In this document: positions 18,542 to 30,931 of the stretch, in pieces | How the letters are laid out: each line of letters begins with the position of its first letter | Numbering within the stretch: position 1 is the stretch's first letter | Origin: Quercus robur | Lineage: Eukaryota; Streptophyta; Magnoliopsida; Fagales; Fagaceae | Length of the DNA stretch: 64,000 nt | NCBI RefSeq assembly: GCF_932294415.1 | Contig: NC_065538.1 | Span: 19,133,656 to 19,197,655 of the forward strand | Direction of reading: 5' to 3' | Program-made: the position numbers and the translations under genes | Notes under the pieces: model-generated | What the model was told of the DNA's origin: nothing | Databases searched by the model: none | What the model saw: the letters and a program-made list of their open reading frames with translations, nothing else

Positions 18542-18746
18542 ATAGCCTTAGTGCAACTAGCACCTCCTGGTATTTTCAATAGAAGTATCTATAGTTCTAA
18601 TTCTCCTACCCTCAACTATCGAATTTAAAAAGAAAAAGAAAAAGAAAAAAAGTGACTTCCTCTACATAGAGCATGATAACCAAATGGGCACTTAAGTTCC
18701 CATTGCTAAGTCCTATCTTCTCAGAGAAATGAAGCTGCCAAGTTCT

Positions 18747-19190
18747 AAGCATATTCAGGGAAGATCACTAGTAATGCAACATTTGGATATTCTCCTTTTC
18801 AGTTTTCACTCTACCATTTTGATGGAAGACAAAAATTCTAGCAACTTTCCATGTACTTGACATTAATGACTAAAAGGGACTCGAAGCTAAGATGAAGCAT
18901 ATTCAAGGAAGATCACTAGTAATGCAACATTTGGATATTCTCCTTTTCAGTTTTCACTCTACCATTTTGATGGAAGACAAAAATTCTAGCAACTTTCCAT
19001 GTACTTGACATTAATGACTAAAAGGGACTCGAAGATGAGATGAAGCATATTCAGGAAAGATCACTAGTAATGCAACATTTGGATATTCTCCTTTTCAGTT
19101 TTCTCTCTACCATTTTGATGGAAGACAAAAATTCTAGCAACTTTCCATGTACTTGACATTAATGACTTAAAGTGACTCGAAGCTAAGATG
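18747..19190 (+). repeat. Three tandem copies of a 147-bp ankyrin-gene upstream segment
   Basis: Units start at 18747, 18895 and 19042, each opening aagcatattca and containing gatcactagtaatgcaac and gaagacaaaaattctagc. Single counterparts occur upstream of ANK4 (about 29930-30090) and, more diverged, upstream of ANK1, ANK3 and ANK6. The units are nearly identical, so the triplication is recent. Confidence 0.9.
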
Positions 19191-19848
19191 AAAAAACCAA
19201 TGATTGACCCTTAATGCTTGATGATATTTATAGTAGGGTAAGACTTAGATATAGTACTTAGAGGTGCTGCTCTTTAGGTTCCACTCTTAAGATTTTGCCG
19301 TGTGGTTTTCTTCTCATAGGATGAAGTATATTTTTTAGTTAAATAACCACATGGTAGAATCTTAAGAGGTAAACTTAAGAAATAACACCTAAGATATTGA
19401 TATAAGTTTTGTCCTTTACAATAAGCCTTACTATGCAAATTTTGGTGGGCTCAAGTGCTTGTGTGACTCTCCAAAGACTTACTCTTATATTTGTATCATT
19501 CTCTTCCAAGTCAATAATATAAATTAGCTTTAGGGTATCAGCTGGGTAGGTTAAGCAGGTTTTGGATAAGATCATATAAGATAAGGAAAATATTTAGATA
19601 GTTCTAGAGCATTGCTTTGGGCTAGCACAAAGGGAGTGAGCTTTACACGTAGGTCCCACCATGAGGCCCACTACCCACCTCCTTTGTGAGAGACCAGAGC
19701 AGTGCTCCAAGACTATTTAAGTATTGCTCATAAGATAATAGATGGTCTTCTATCTTGCCAACAGGAAAATCACTAACTTTAGGAAAATGTTTTGTCACCA
19801 ATGACTAGTTTTCTAGTAATTTGAATCATTTTCCTGTGTTTGAAATGA

Positions 19849-19883
<35 letters not shown>

Positions 19884-20139
19884 AGATTATTAATAGGAAA
19901 ATGTTTTTAAATTTTTGGTCTATTTGTGAGCCTAGGAGAGCATATTCCAAATTTAGAATTTATACAAGAAATTTAAATGAGAAAGTGACTACTTTGAGGA
20001 AAAAAAAAATTTATTTAGAAAAAAGTTTAGCAGCAATCAACCACTCCTTAGGAACCTCCTTCTGTCTTTCAGTCCTAGAAGTTGGGTTAAATTCAACTTC
20101 GTTGCAGCAATCACACTAGATGCATGCTTCTTTCCTATT

Positions 20140-20570
20140 AGTGGTTTGCCACGATTCTACTGGCCACATCCTTTTGGTCACCACTCACCATAGCAAAGGA
20201 AAATTTCTCATCTCTAGCTTGGGCTGAAGCCGAAGCAGCTCTATTGGCAGCAGTCTCCATGACAGTCAAACTCCATCTCAAATTGGTGATCATTGAAGGT
20301 AAGAGACATCTTCATCTCTCTTTTTTATAGGAAAATTTTGATTATGGAATTCTAAAGGGATTTCTAATACTTTTTGAGAGAATTTCAATTTATAGTATCT
20401 GCTCCTGATGATATATAGTTTTTGCTCCTCCAATTTTCTAATGTTATATTTAATTTTTGTCCTAAAGCCTCTAATGGCTTAGCTCATTCTCTGGCCCATT
20501 GGACATTTCTTGGTTCAATTTAAGGATTTCAACCAATCTCTTCTATCCCTACATGGGCCTTTTGTAAGGA
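20140..20570 (+). pseudogene. RNase H-like (RVT_3 type) coding remnant, copy 1
   Basis: Two blocks read like the plant RNase H domain of LINE-derived or RVT_3 proteins: FSSLAWAEAEAALLAAVS ... LVIIEG (about 20198-20300) and, after an intron-like gap beginning gtaagag, CPKASNGLAHSLAHWTF (about 20460-20513). Stops interrupt the frame and no start was found. This is a decayed fragment. The original may have been a LINE ORF2 end or a host RNase H-like gene. Confidence 0.5.
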
Positions 20571-21169
20571 TTTTGATGGACAGACTTTCTTTTATTCTCT
20601 CTATCCCCATTGGGCCTCTTTTTAATAATATTTCTATCATCTTTTTTAAAAAAAAAAAAAAAAAAAAACAATTTAAGAGAATTATAATTGATTTGAGTGA
20701 GTTTTAATTAACTCAACTGATAAAGTATATGATGTTAAATAGGATATTTGGAGTTCAATCTTAGCCTATACTAAAATTTAATTAACGTTTTTAAAGAGCA
20801 AATACTATAAATTGAAACCATCTTTCAAAACATAATTGAGTGAGACTTTTATAAAAATAATAAATAAATAATCTATATAATAATTAAAGAGTCGTGAGTT
20901 GTCTAATTGTATTTGTATATGTAAGTCGTGAGTCGCCTATTAAAGTCGTGAGTTCCATTGTTACCATTATTATCTTTCTCTCATAACTTTCAAAATCCAA
21001 AAACCCAGGTCCGTTTTCCTTTAATAAATCCTTACATATTCTTAAACCAATCAAAAACCCACGATCCAAACTATAACTGGGAGTTTGGTACCAAAGACAA
21101 CTAAGAAGAAAACGAAAGAGTTGGAGCACATGGAAGGGAGTGACAGAGTGTTGACTTGGCTGTTTTTTT

Positions 21170-21202
<33 letters not shown>

Positions 21203-21469
21203 AAACAAACAAACAAATTATTAATGGGAAAATGTTTTTAAATTTTTGGTCTATTTGTGAGCCTAGGAGAACATATTCCAAATTTAGAATTTATACAAGA
21301 AATTTAAATGAGAAAGTGACTACTTTGAGAAAAAAAAAAAAAAAAAATTATTTAGAAAAAAGTTTAGCAGCAATCAACCGCTCCTTAGGAACCTCCTTCT
21401 GTCTTTCAGTCCTAGAAGTTGGGTTAAATTCAACTTCGTTGCAGCAATCACACTAGATGCATGCTTCTT

Positions 21470-21905
21470 TCCTATTAGTGGTTTGCCACGATTCTAATGG
21501 CCACATCCTTTTGGTCACCACTCACCATAGCAAAGGAAAATTTCTCATCTCTAGCTTGGGCTGAAGCCGAAGCAGCTCTATTGGCAGTCTCCATAACAGT
21601 CAAACTCCATCTCAAATTGGTGATCATTGAAGGTAAGAGACATCTTAATCTCTCTTTTTTATAGGAAAATTTTGATTATGAAATTCTAAAGGGATTTCTA
21701 ATACTTTTTGAGAGAATTTTAACTTATAATATCTGCTCCTGATGATATATAATTTTTGCTTCTCCAATTTTCTAATGTTATATTTAATTTTTGTCCTAAA
21801 ACCTCTAATGGCCTAGCTCATTCTCTGGCCCATTGGACATTGCTTGGTTCAATTTAAGGACTTCAACCAATCTCATCTATCCCTATATGGGCCTTTCGTA
21901 AGGAT
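21470..21905 (+). pseudogene. RNase H-like (RVT_3 type) coding remnant, copy 2
   Basis: The duplicated counterpart of 20140-20570, with the same AWAEAEAALLA and NGLAHSLAHW blocks and a 3-bp loss (gcagcagtctcc to gcagtctcc). It is equally degenerate. Confidence 0.5.
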
Positions 21906-22344
21906 TTTGATGGACAGACTTTCTTTTATTCTCTCTATCCCCATTAGGCCTCTTTTTAATAATATTTCTATCATCTTTTTAAATAAATAAATAAAAATCA
22001 ATTTAAGAGAATTATAATTGATTGAGTAAGTTTTAATTAACTTGACTGATAAAGTATATGATGTTAAATAAGATATTTGGATTTCAATCTTAGCCTATAC
22101 TAAAATTTAATTAACGTTTTTAAAGAGCAAATACTATAAATTGAAACCATATTTAAAAACATAATTGAGTGAGACTTTTATTAAAAAAAAAAATAATAAT
22201 AATAATTAAAGACTCGTGAGTCGTCTAATTGTATTTGTATATGTGAGTCGTGAGTCCCATTGTTACCATTATCATCTTTCACTCATAACTTTGCAAAATC
22301 CAAAAACCCAGATCCGTTTTCCTTTAATAAATCTTTACATATTC

Positions 22345-22528
22345 ATTCGAGAGATGCTACGTTTACAATATTTTTACAACAAATCACATGTGGTGAGTTG
22401 TTATTGGTTCAAATTTCAAACTAACGCTAAGATTACTTTTTTGTCCTAACAATAACAACTAGTAACAACTTGCCACTTAGGATTTGTTGTAAAAATGTTG
22501 TAAAAATATTGTAGACATATCATTTCTC
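22345..22528. mobile_element. MITE (184 bp) with inverted ends and proven empty site
   Basis: The ends share the inverted word tacaatatttttacaacaaatc with some mismatches. A 5-bp direct repeat, tattc, flanks it (22340-22344, 22529-22533), and the paralogous unit has the word once at 21037-21041, which is the empty site. No coding capacity. A related but different element lies near 29537-29690. Confidence 0.8.
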
Positions 22529-22666
22529 TATTCTTAAACCAGTCAAAAACCCACAATCCAAACTATAACTGGGAGTTTGGTACCAAAGACAGCGAAGAAG
22601 AAAACGAAAGAGTTGGAGCACATGGAAGGGAGTGACAGTGTGTTGACTTGGCTGTTTTTTTTTTTT

Positions 22667-23761
22667 GACCTGCGGTACTATTTCTCTCTCCCATGATATT
22701 TGTTATGTTTTAGAGTTGGCAAATTCCATGATAATATAACTGTCAAATGAGTCTGTAACCATTCAAATGAGTTCAAGATCATTTATACTAGAAGCAACTC
22801 AAGAAAAAGCAATTATTTCCGCTTATAATAAACTAAAGGGGGTCTAAATCACTTTTCACTATTGACTTTTGTAATCAATATGATTTGGTTTCTCAATTCA
22901 AACTTAAATACTTTAGATTTTTAAGTAACTACCCAAGACCAAGAGTTTTGTGATTTGATGCATTCTATGCGTGATATTGAAGTTTAAAAAGTGATGTGTT
23001 AACTTTTAAATACATCACAAAAAATTAATTAAGAAATTTATCCAAGGGAAGATCTTGTAACACACTCACTATTGCACACTTTGTAGAGACTGCTTAACCT
23101 TGGAAGCTAATTTGTGTGCTATTGGGATTGAGTTGAAAGCCTACCACTTCCTTTGAAATCATGTTTAAATCATGTTTTGAAAGCACGAGTCGATTTAAGT
23201 TCAAATTGTGGAATTGTGTGTAGGAAGTGTGCAATAGCGAGTGTGTGATAATCATTACTCTTTATCTAATATTTAGTTGATGCGGCACCAATGAATATCA
23301 TTGTCTAACATTAGCTTTAGCATCTTCCTTCAATTTAAAATAGTTTAGATATCACACCAAACACTGAATTAGAGTTTGTGATTTTGTACATTCAATGATG
23401 ATGTTAACCTTACAATGTGTGTTAATTTTAAGCACAAAGCAAAAATTTTAATTAAGAAATTCATTTTAACATGTAGTTGACATGGCACCAATCACTATCA
23501 TGCATTTTGTTAAAACTGATATTAGCTTTAGCATTTTCCGGTAGATACATTGTTTTCAAATTAGAACAGACTGTTTCCGGTGGTCTGTTATTATAAATTC
23601 GAGTTTATGACATATAACCTCTATTTAGTTCTTCATGTATAGCTCCAGGAAGTCTCATGGTTACTATTAGTTATATTAATGTTCTTATTAACATTATGAC
23701 ATTGTTTATTATCATTCAAAAAGAATATACACACACACACACAAAACTTTGAGACTAGTTT
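22667..23761. other. Spacer 3' of ANK3 with a diverged 200-bp tandem duplication
   Basis: Two diverged units share gtgattt..g..cattc, taattaagaaattcat and tagttgacatggcaccaat (about 22950-23345 and 23375-23545). The first is enlarged by a MITE at 23045-23267. No gene seen. Confidence 0.5.
23045..23267. mobile_element. MITE-like insertion with inverted ends
   Basis: The left end contains acactcactattgcacac. The right end contains its near inverse, gtgtgcaatagcgagtgtg. The word tttatc on both sides may be the target duplication. The second unit of the local repeat lacks the insert (around 23461), which supports the limits. Confidence 0.55.
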
Positions 23762-26215
23762 TTAGAATGAGTGATATCCTTGAAGGTTGGAGCTCTCAAG
23801 ATCGGAATTAAAAGAATGTAAGGTTTGCATTCTGTTGTCTGCAAGTCTGTCCCCGTTTTTCTTTCTCTCTTTCCGCCATTTCTGCTTTTGATTCCAATGC
23901 TTAACCATCATCACAGTTAACCCAAGAAAAGCTGTGCCTATAGTGCCTCCACTAATTGACAGTAACACCACAAATATCCAATCTGTTCCCTTACCATCTG
24001 GAATGATGACCCATGTTGCTGCAATGTAAGCTGTTGTCGTGAACGACAATGCTATCCACATTACCTTGTGAGCAACCTTCAGTATCATCATCTGAGGTTT
24101 TCTTTGGAAAGGAATGATGCCAACAAGAACAACAACAATACATAGAGAAGTGAACAATGCGATATTATTGCTTAATATGAATTCCTTGAAAGCTGTTGTT
24201 TTGTACACCACGGACATTCCTCTCAGTGGTCCATCCTGATAGACACCACCCAGGGGGCTTATACCAGCTGTGAATGTAACTGTGGCAATCAAAATAGCCA
24301 CCAGTGTAATCGTGTTCCTGGCATTCTGAACTGCCTCTCTGTATGTCTCGTCTTGCTTGTTTTGGCAAATTCTATAAAGTTCTACTAGTTCTTCCTGTCG
24401 TTTTTCACTGAAACATTTCGGTGGCCAAAAACTGGTCAGGGGACTAGTAGTCTTCTTTGACATTTGATCCATTTATTATCCACATTTCCATCGGTCTGGT
24501 TGAGAATGTCAAGGGCTGTGAGTCCTCTATGGTTCTGGAAACTAATATCCACCGCTGTTTTGTTGATGAAGTAATCCACAATCTGTAACAAATTGGAATT
24601 TCAGAAGTCTAATTAGGAAAAATACACATGCACACTAACACCAGTAGAAGCATCGACAATCAAGTTTAATCTTTTTAACACACAATTGCAAATCTTTCCA
24701 TTTGAAACAAATGTTACTATCTTACTTCAGCAGTCCTTGAGGACTTGGGCTTGGGACACAACGGAACTTGGGTATGATTTTTAAAGTAGAATACTTCACA
24801 TACCCTAACATGCACAGAAACACACACAAACCATAGACATGACAAGGTACGCTTCACTGTCTATTTGATGCAATTCAGCCGAAATTATAAACGTGTATCT
24901 GCACAATTTTATTACTTCATATATTTCACCTGGACATGACTGCAGCATAGGCTATTCTAATTTCTCAACTATGAATTATACAACAGATATCTTTTTCATT
25001 TCTCACCTGATGGTAGATTCTTCTGCAAAACTTTAGTACTTTGATATGTCATGTAGACATGACTTCACCACAGGCTGTTGTAATATCCCAGCTATCAATT
25101 ATAACAGGTTTCATTTTCATTTCTCACCTGATGCCCTGATGGTGACCTCTAGAGACTGCAATATGGATGATGGTGTTACCATATTGATCTGGGCAGTGGA
25201 AGATATTGGTATCACTGTAAACATGCACCAAGTATATGAAAGCTTCATAGTGGTTGTATCTCACAATCAGATGAAAAGCAGTCTATCCATTCTTTATGCG
25301 ACAGTGAAAAGATGTTGGAGCCATTGACGTGAATTCCTTTAGAATTGCAGTGTTGCCATTCATCGCTGCCAAGTGCAAAGGTGTGTAACCATCATTATTG
25401 AATTCCAGAGCATGTTCTACCCCAGCTTTTAGGAGCATTCTTGTTATCTCCACGTGCCCTCTATAACAAGAGCAGTGCAATGGTGAACAACCATTCCTGT
25501 CAATCTGTTGAGCAAATATTGGGCACACTTCTAAAATCTTCCTAACAATACCTGCATCTACAGCTCTAATTTATCAATACATAAGCATAATTTCGCTGAG
25601 CAATTGAAATTTACATCGTAATCCATCTGAATATTTCATTCATTCTGAAATTACCAGCTGCTGTACTTAGGAATGGATAAAGAGAGAAATTCTCATGCCT
25701 AATTGATTGGAAAAGTACTCAGCAGGGAAAAGTTAGTAAATAGAACTCTACTACTTACATGTGTCATGTGTGTCCTCTTGTCACAGCTTCATGAAGGCAG
25801 CTTTTAACAAAACCATCGTCTTCCAACCCCTGCACCCAAGCCTTACTCAAAAGGAGCCTGACCACATTGAGTATTGAGATGCCCATGACTGCAAGCCATA
25901 TAAAATGCACTCTGGTTGTCAGAGTAAAGCTTACAAGCTGCCCAAGGATTGGCATCCAATAGCAGCACTAAGATCTTGAAATTCCCTTGACGACAAGCTT
26001 CATGCAACGAAGTCTCCAGCTTGCTATTCTCAGCTGCAACCATGTCAGGGCACCACTTGACAATTTCTGTGACCAAATCGATATTTCCAAATCTTGAGGC
26101 CAGGTGCAGTCAGCAGTGGCGTGTGTAATGTATTAGCTGTTCTTTGTTTGAGAATTTCTTCATTCTCGCAAACTAAATTCATAAAAATGGATCTTTCATT
26201 TTAGTAATCGCCTCT
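23762..26215 (-). pseudogene. ANK3: ankyrin-PGG pseudogene with many lesions
   Basis: All three exons are recognisable: about 26215-25759, 25551-25128 and 24582-23762. Lesions: the initiator region is altered and lacks ATG; exon 1 has a 7-nt insertion (gagtatt, near 25870) that shifts the frame after HGHLN; exon 2 has GAG changed to TAG at 25283-25285 and an 8-nt duplication at its 3' end (ctgatgcc); exon 3 is 821 nt against 891, a net loss of 70 nt near 24470 that shifts the frame into TGA. The last 236 codons, with PGG motif and four membrane segments, remain open (23762-24472) but lack a normal start. Clearly older decay than ANK1. Confidence 0.85.
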
Positions 26216-26240
26216 AAAAGCCTTTGACTCTGCAAAGAGC

Positions 26241-26929
26241 AAGATAGTCAGATGGGAAATTTTTTTTGGCACTGTTTTTGCAAATGATAGCTGCTTTTGC
26301 ATTTTCAACTGGATAGATTCTGAAAAAATTGGAAAGAAATAAAAATGCTGAGCAACGTGGAAACCCCTTTGAGAAATGCAGTCACCAAGTTCCAAGAAAC
26401 TTCAAAGCAAGATCACTAGTATAGTAGTATTGTAACGACTTGGATATTTTTCATTTCTTTAAGCCCTTGTAATACTATACTGTAACAATCTGGTCTCCTT
26501 TTGCTAGGTCATCTTAAAATGTAGTACATGATTGGGATCACCTTAAGATGCCTAAGCTGCCAAGCCACATAACATATTTTGACTACCTATAAACTTTGAA
26601 AGTTTATAATTTTCTTTGTAAATTCCATAGATTTATGGAAATAATCGTAAATAAATAAATAAAAAGTATATATTCATTGATTTCTTTCCTTAACATTGCA
26701 TTTTTACTTTTTCCAAATACCAAAGATGTCAAACTATAGACATGACAAAGGTTCTTTGAAATGCTTACTATGTACCTGACGCAACTCAATCAAAACTTAT
26801 AAAAGGTTCATGGGCACAACTTTAGTACTTAGATATGTCATGTAGGCATGGCTGCCCCATAGGCTGTTCTATTTTCACAGCTATCAATAAGAACAGGTAT
26901 CATTTTTCATTTCCTACTGATATGGTGAT
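26241..26929. other. 5' flank of ANK3
   Basis: Resembles the flanks of ANK1 and ANK6 (gcaaatgatagctgcttttgc, gatcactagtat). It also contains the start of a second block homologous to the ANK intron region (about 26700-26900). No gene seen. Confidence 0.5.
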
Positions 26930-28701
26930 CTCCAGAGACTGCAATATGTAATAAGATAGTGTTGCTATATTGGAAGATGCTGAAATCATTGTTGTATTAT
27001 ATCTGATCACAATTAGATGAAAAAGGGTCTCTCCATTCTTCGTGTGACACTGAAAGATGCGTGACCATCATTATTGAATTCAAAAGGAAGATCTGTATCT
27101 ACCTTTAGGAGCATTCTTGTTACCTCCACGGGCTCTCTACGACAAGAGCAGTGCAATTATATATGAAAAACCATTCCTGTCAATCTTTTGAGAAAAGCTT
27201 GGACACACATCTTAAATCTTCCTAACAATACATGCATCACTAGCTAATTCTATTTTGTTAAACAGGTCTGTTACACTTCCTATTAAGTGTTGAGAATCAC
27301 TTAAATCGACCGATCAAATGGTTGGAGAGATAAACACCTTGTTTCCTTGATCAGTTAATATATATAACATATAGAGACATAATAACCCAAAAGACTTAAA
27401 CTCAATGAGCATAAGTTCAATTATGTTATATTAACCATTTATTCTTCTCATCATTATTCAACATAGAACTTTACTTATACGTATATATCCAACATGAACT
27501 GCATATCTCAACTGATTGAGAATCGTGCAGATTGGATTCTTAGCAGTTTTCATTAGCCGCCTGATTTAGGGCTACTTGCATCTCAAGTACACCATATGAG
27601 TAGGCCCTAGAACACGTTTTCTAAGACTACAAGGGAGCAATGTATTGTACATAGATTTGGAATTTTCCAAACTCTCTTGATGCATCAATTGGAGACCTAC
27701 GTTCATACAAAAGATCTGATGATCAAAGTGAAGTTGTTACATCCAATTTACATTCAAATTACTAGTACAAATCTTTGAGAGGTGTTTTCGGAGATGTGAG
27801 ATGGTGTTCACATGCAACAAGTTTTGAATAAAAGAGTCTGTGGTCTTGAAGCTGCATGTGGTCACAATCGTAAATACAATATGAGGTAGCATTAGATTTA
27901 TGGTTCAATATTTTGTACAAACTTTAATTCTATTCTATTGGATTTGTTACCTTGAGGATTGATGGTTAAATCCCCATGGTTGTGATTCATGTTAATGTGT
28001 TGTTATTTAATTCAATTCTAAAAAATAATTAATCTAATTAATTACTTGATTAAGAATCGGTTCACTTTGTTACAACCAGGGCCTAGAACGCTAACAATTG
28101 TAACTCATCCAAATATTTGCTTTGTTTAGAAATTATCTGCACGTGGACTTAGGAATGAATGAGAGTTTTCTCGTGCCAAATAGATTGGCAATGTGTTCAA
28201 CAGGGAAAAGTCAGTTAACAGAACTTTAGTAGCTACATGTATGTCCTTTTAACATAGCAACATGAAGGAAACTTCGAACGAAACCATCTTCTTCCAAGCC
28301 CTGCAACCAAGGCCTCCACTTAAAAGAAGCTTGACCAAATTGAGATGCCCATGATTTCAAGCCATGAAAAATGCACTCTGGTTGTCAGAGTTAAGCTTAC
28401 AAGCTACCCTGGGATTATTATCCAATAACAGTAGCAAGAGCTCGACATTCTCTTGATGAAAAGCTTCATGCAATGGAGTATCCAGCTTGCTATTCTCAGC
28501 AGCAACCATGTCAGGGCGCAACTTGACAATTTTAGTTTCTGTTACTAATCCAATACATCTGAATCTTGAAGCCTGGTGCAATGGCGTGTGTAAGGTATTA
28601 CCTGTTCTTTGTTGGAGAATTTCTTTATTCTCGTAAACTAAACTCATAAAAGCGCCGCCTACGTTATTTTTAATAGTCTCATCTAAAAGCCTTGGGTCCA
28701 T
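26930..28701 (-). pseudogene. ANK4: ankyrin-PGG pseudogene lacking exon 3
   Basis: Exon 1 runs from the ATG at 28701 (MDPRLLDETIKNN) to about 28240 and contains TGA in place of a Cys codon at 28357-28359 (FFMA-stop-NHGHLNLVK), then a frameshift in LLLSK. Exon 2 is reduced to a damaged stretch (about 27225-26930) with internal deletions. No exon 3 exists between it and the ANK3 flank. The intron carries about 840 bp of extra sequence (roughly 27257-28097) of unknown type. Its 5' leader is interrupted by an hAT-like element. Confidence 0.75.
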
Positions 28702-28785
28702 ATTCTTAAGCTTCAAGAGTGAATCACTCTACATAGTGCACAATAATTAGATGCGGTCATGGAAACTTATGTTGCCATTGCTTCA

Positions 28786-29672
28786 GTTGCGGAGCCAGGA
28801 TTTTGTGTGGGGCCGACTAGAAAATGAAATTATTAATTTTTTTTCCTCAAAAGTCTTTGTCGGAGTTTAAGTCCTTTATAAGTCTATATAAACCAATATT
28901 ATTTGTGTATGGTTATATACATATATGATATATTAGGTGATTTATATTTTATATTATAGAAAGTATACAATTAAACAAAACAAATATATACCATTAAACA
29001 AAACAAAAAAGGATCTTCTTAAAAAAAAAAAAAAAAAAAAACAAAAAATAAGAAATTGAAGAGGAGTCACATCACCCATGGAGAGTAGATAAAATAGTGT
29101 TTATTGTGTATTTTTGAAGTATCTAATTTTTCACCACACACGTGGAGGGCATCCTCTTAGAATTGGAGAGTAAAAAGCCCAAGGTTTTGGCAATCAGTAC
29201 TGAAAAACTTGTAGAATAAAACAACAAAAAGCTAATAAGAGAGAGTGAGAGAGAAAGCCAGAAAGGAGAGAAACTGAAAAGATTTTAAAGACCCACCTAT
29301 TAGCCCAAATGCAAAAAACTAGTGTTGTTTTCTGAAGTCGATGGAGACAAGGGCACGGAACACAGCCTCCTTCGACCATAATTTCAAAGTAAGCCAAGTA
29401 AATTTTTTGTGAATGAGGAAGAGCAAAAATTGAAACCCCTTTTTGTCTCCTTTATTTTATGAGATAATTGTAAAAATAAATATGTGCTTTTATTGTATAG
29501 ATATCCTGATAATAATTACTGTATTTGTGTTTTTGAAGTGTTATGTTCACAATATTTTCACAATAAATTTGTCATTTTAGATTTAAGTGGCGGGTAAAAA
29601 AGTAATATAAGTGGTGATTTAAAAATAATAATAACTCATCACTTATATTTATTGTGAAAAATATTGTGGACA

Positions 29673-29703
<31 letters not shown>

Positions 29704-29879
29704 TTTAAAGAAAATTTAAAAAGGAAAATAATTTTAATAGCAAGATTGGGGGCCGGGAGCTTATATTGGGAGATTGGTTTCATAGATTTCGGGATCTCAC
29801 TTATATAAATGATTTTTTTTTTTTTTTTTTAATTTGGGGGGCCATGGCCCCCTTCGGCCCCAATGTGACTCCGCCACTG
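28786..29879. mobile_element. Non-autonomous hAT-like element (1094 bp) in the ANK4 leader
   Basis: The 8-bp target duplication cattgctt is perfect (28778-28785, 29880-29887). Terminal inverted repeats: cagttgcggagccag at the left, inverse of ctccgccactg at the right. No transposase frame. Removing it rejoins ankyrin upstream sequence (gccattgctt + acttcctag), as in ANK2. A small MITE-like segment with inverted ends, cacaatatttt.cacaataaat, is nested at about 29537-29690. Confidence 0.8.
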
Positions 29880-30285
29880 CATTGCTTACTTCCTAGTTCC
29901 TATCTGCTCTGAGAAATGCAGCTGCCAAGTTCTAATCATCTTCAGGGAAGATCACTAGCATTGCAACGTTTGGATATTATCGTTTTACGTACGTACTCTA
30001 CCATTTTGATGGAACGCTAAAATTTTAGTAACTTTCCATGTACGTACCATGCATTAATGACTGAAAAGAAACTCGAAGCTGAGATAAAAAGAACCAATGG
30101 TTGGACCCTCAATGCTTGATGATAAGATATTAACATTTAACCAAGGCGGCTTAGACAACAACTTTGAGTGGAGCTTTTTCTTATATTAAAATATTAAAAA
30201 AAATTCTTATATTTATAAAACGTATTTATTAGTAAGAAGAGAAGCTTTGTCTTTCTAGTATTTGGTTGTTTAACCTAATACATAC

Positions 30286-30931
30286 TGTAGGGACACGAAT
30301 TATTTAACGGCCCAAGAGTAACGTTGGGCTCGTATGCAATGGGCCCCAACAATATGATTTGTAGAGAGTGGGCTTGAATGGCATGACTTTGGGCACAGGT
30401 GGACGGTTTGATCGTGGCGTCCATGGAAATTCTTGCACGGGCGAGCCTGGCTTGACCAGCTAAGCCCTCCATTGGAACGGGCTGTAGGACTTTTGTCCTT
30501 GGACGCTATCCAAAGATCCTTGTGTTCTTCCCTTTCTCCCCTTTTTCCGGGGGGAGAGAGTCCTCCCCTCTCTTCTAGGGATATCTTTCTTTTATACTAA
30601 TGTTTGTTTTCCTGTTTAGAGTCCACGTGTAAGTTTCACCTTTCTGGGGTGCAAACCTGTCCTGTCAACCCATACCCAGTATGGTTTGGGGTCATTGGGA
30701 AAGTTAAAGGGTATGGTTTAAAGTATGAACTTGTCAGAGACAGGGTTTGGTATTATGGCGTTGGCAGCTTTTCCCATACCCTGCCCCTAAACTCCGTTTT
30801 CCCCTCTCTTCAGGCATTTCGTGAGGTGCCGAGCAAGAGGTCGTCCTCGGCAATGGCTCTCCTCGACTTGGGCCCTAGGCCCTGGGCCCCCATGTAGAGT
30901 GGGATTGGGCCGCAAATTTACTAGCCCCACA
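30286..30931 (-). repeat. Element A 3' LTR (left end)
   Basis: 646 bp, aligned without gaps to the right LTR. Preceded on the minus strand by the polypurine tract. Confidence 0.85.

Larger units (their letters stand above)
19852..22666 (+). repeat. Direct duplication of a 1.3-kb unit
   Basis: Unit 1 (about 19852-21171) and unit 2 (about 21172-22666) match throughout, from the A-run and tttttggtctatttgtgagc to tgttgacttggctgttttt. Matching points are 1331 bp apart at first and 1492 bp apart after unit 2 received a MITE at 22345-22528. Each unit includes a decayed RNase H-like coding fragment. It lies between ANK2 and ANK3 and is absent from the other ankyrin copies. Confidence 0.85.
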
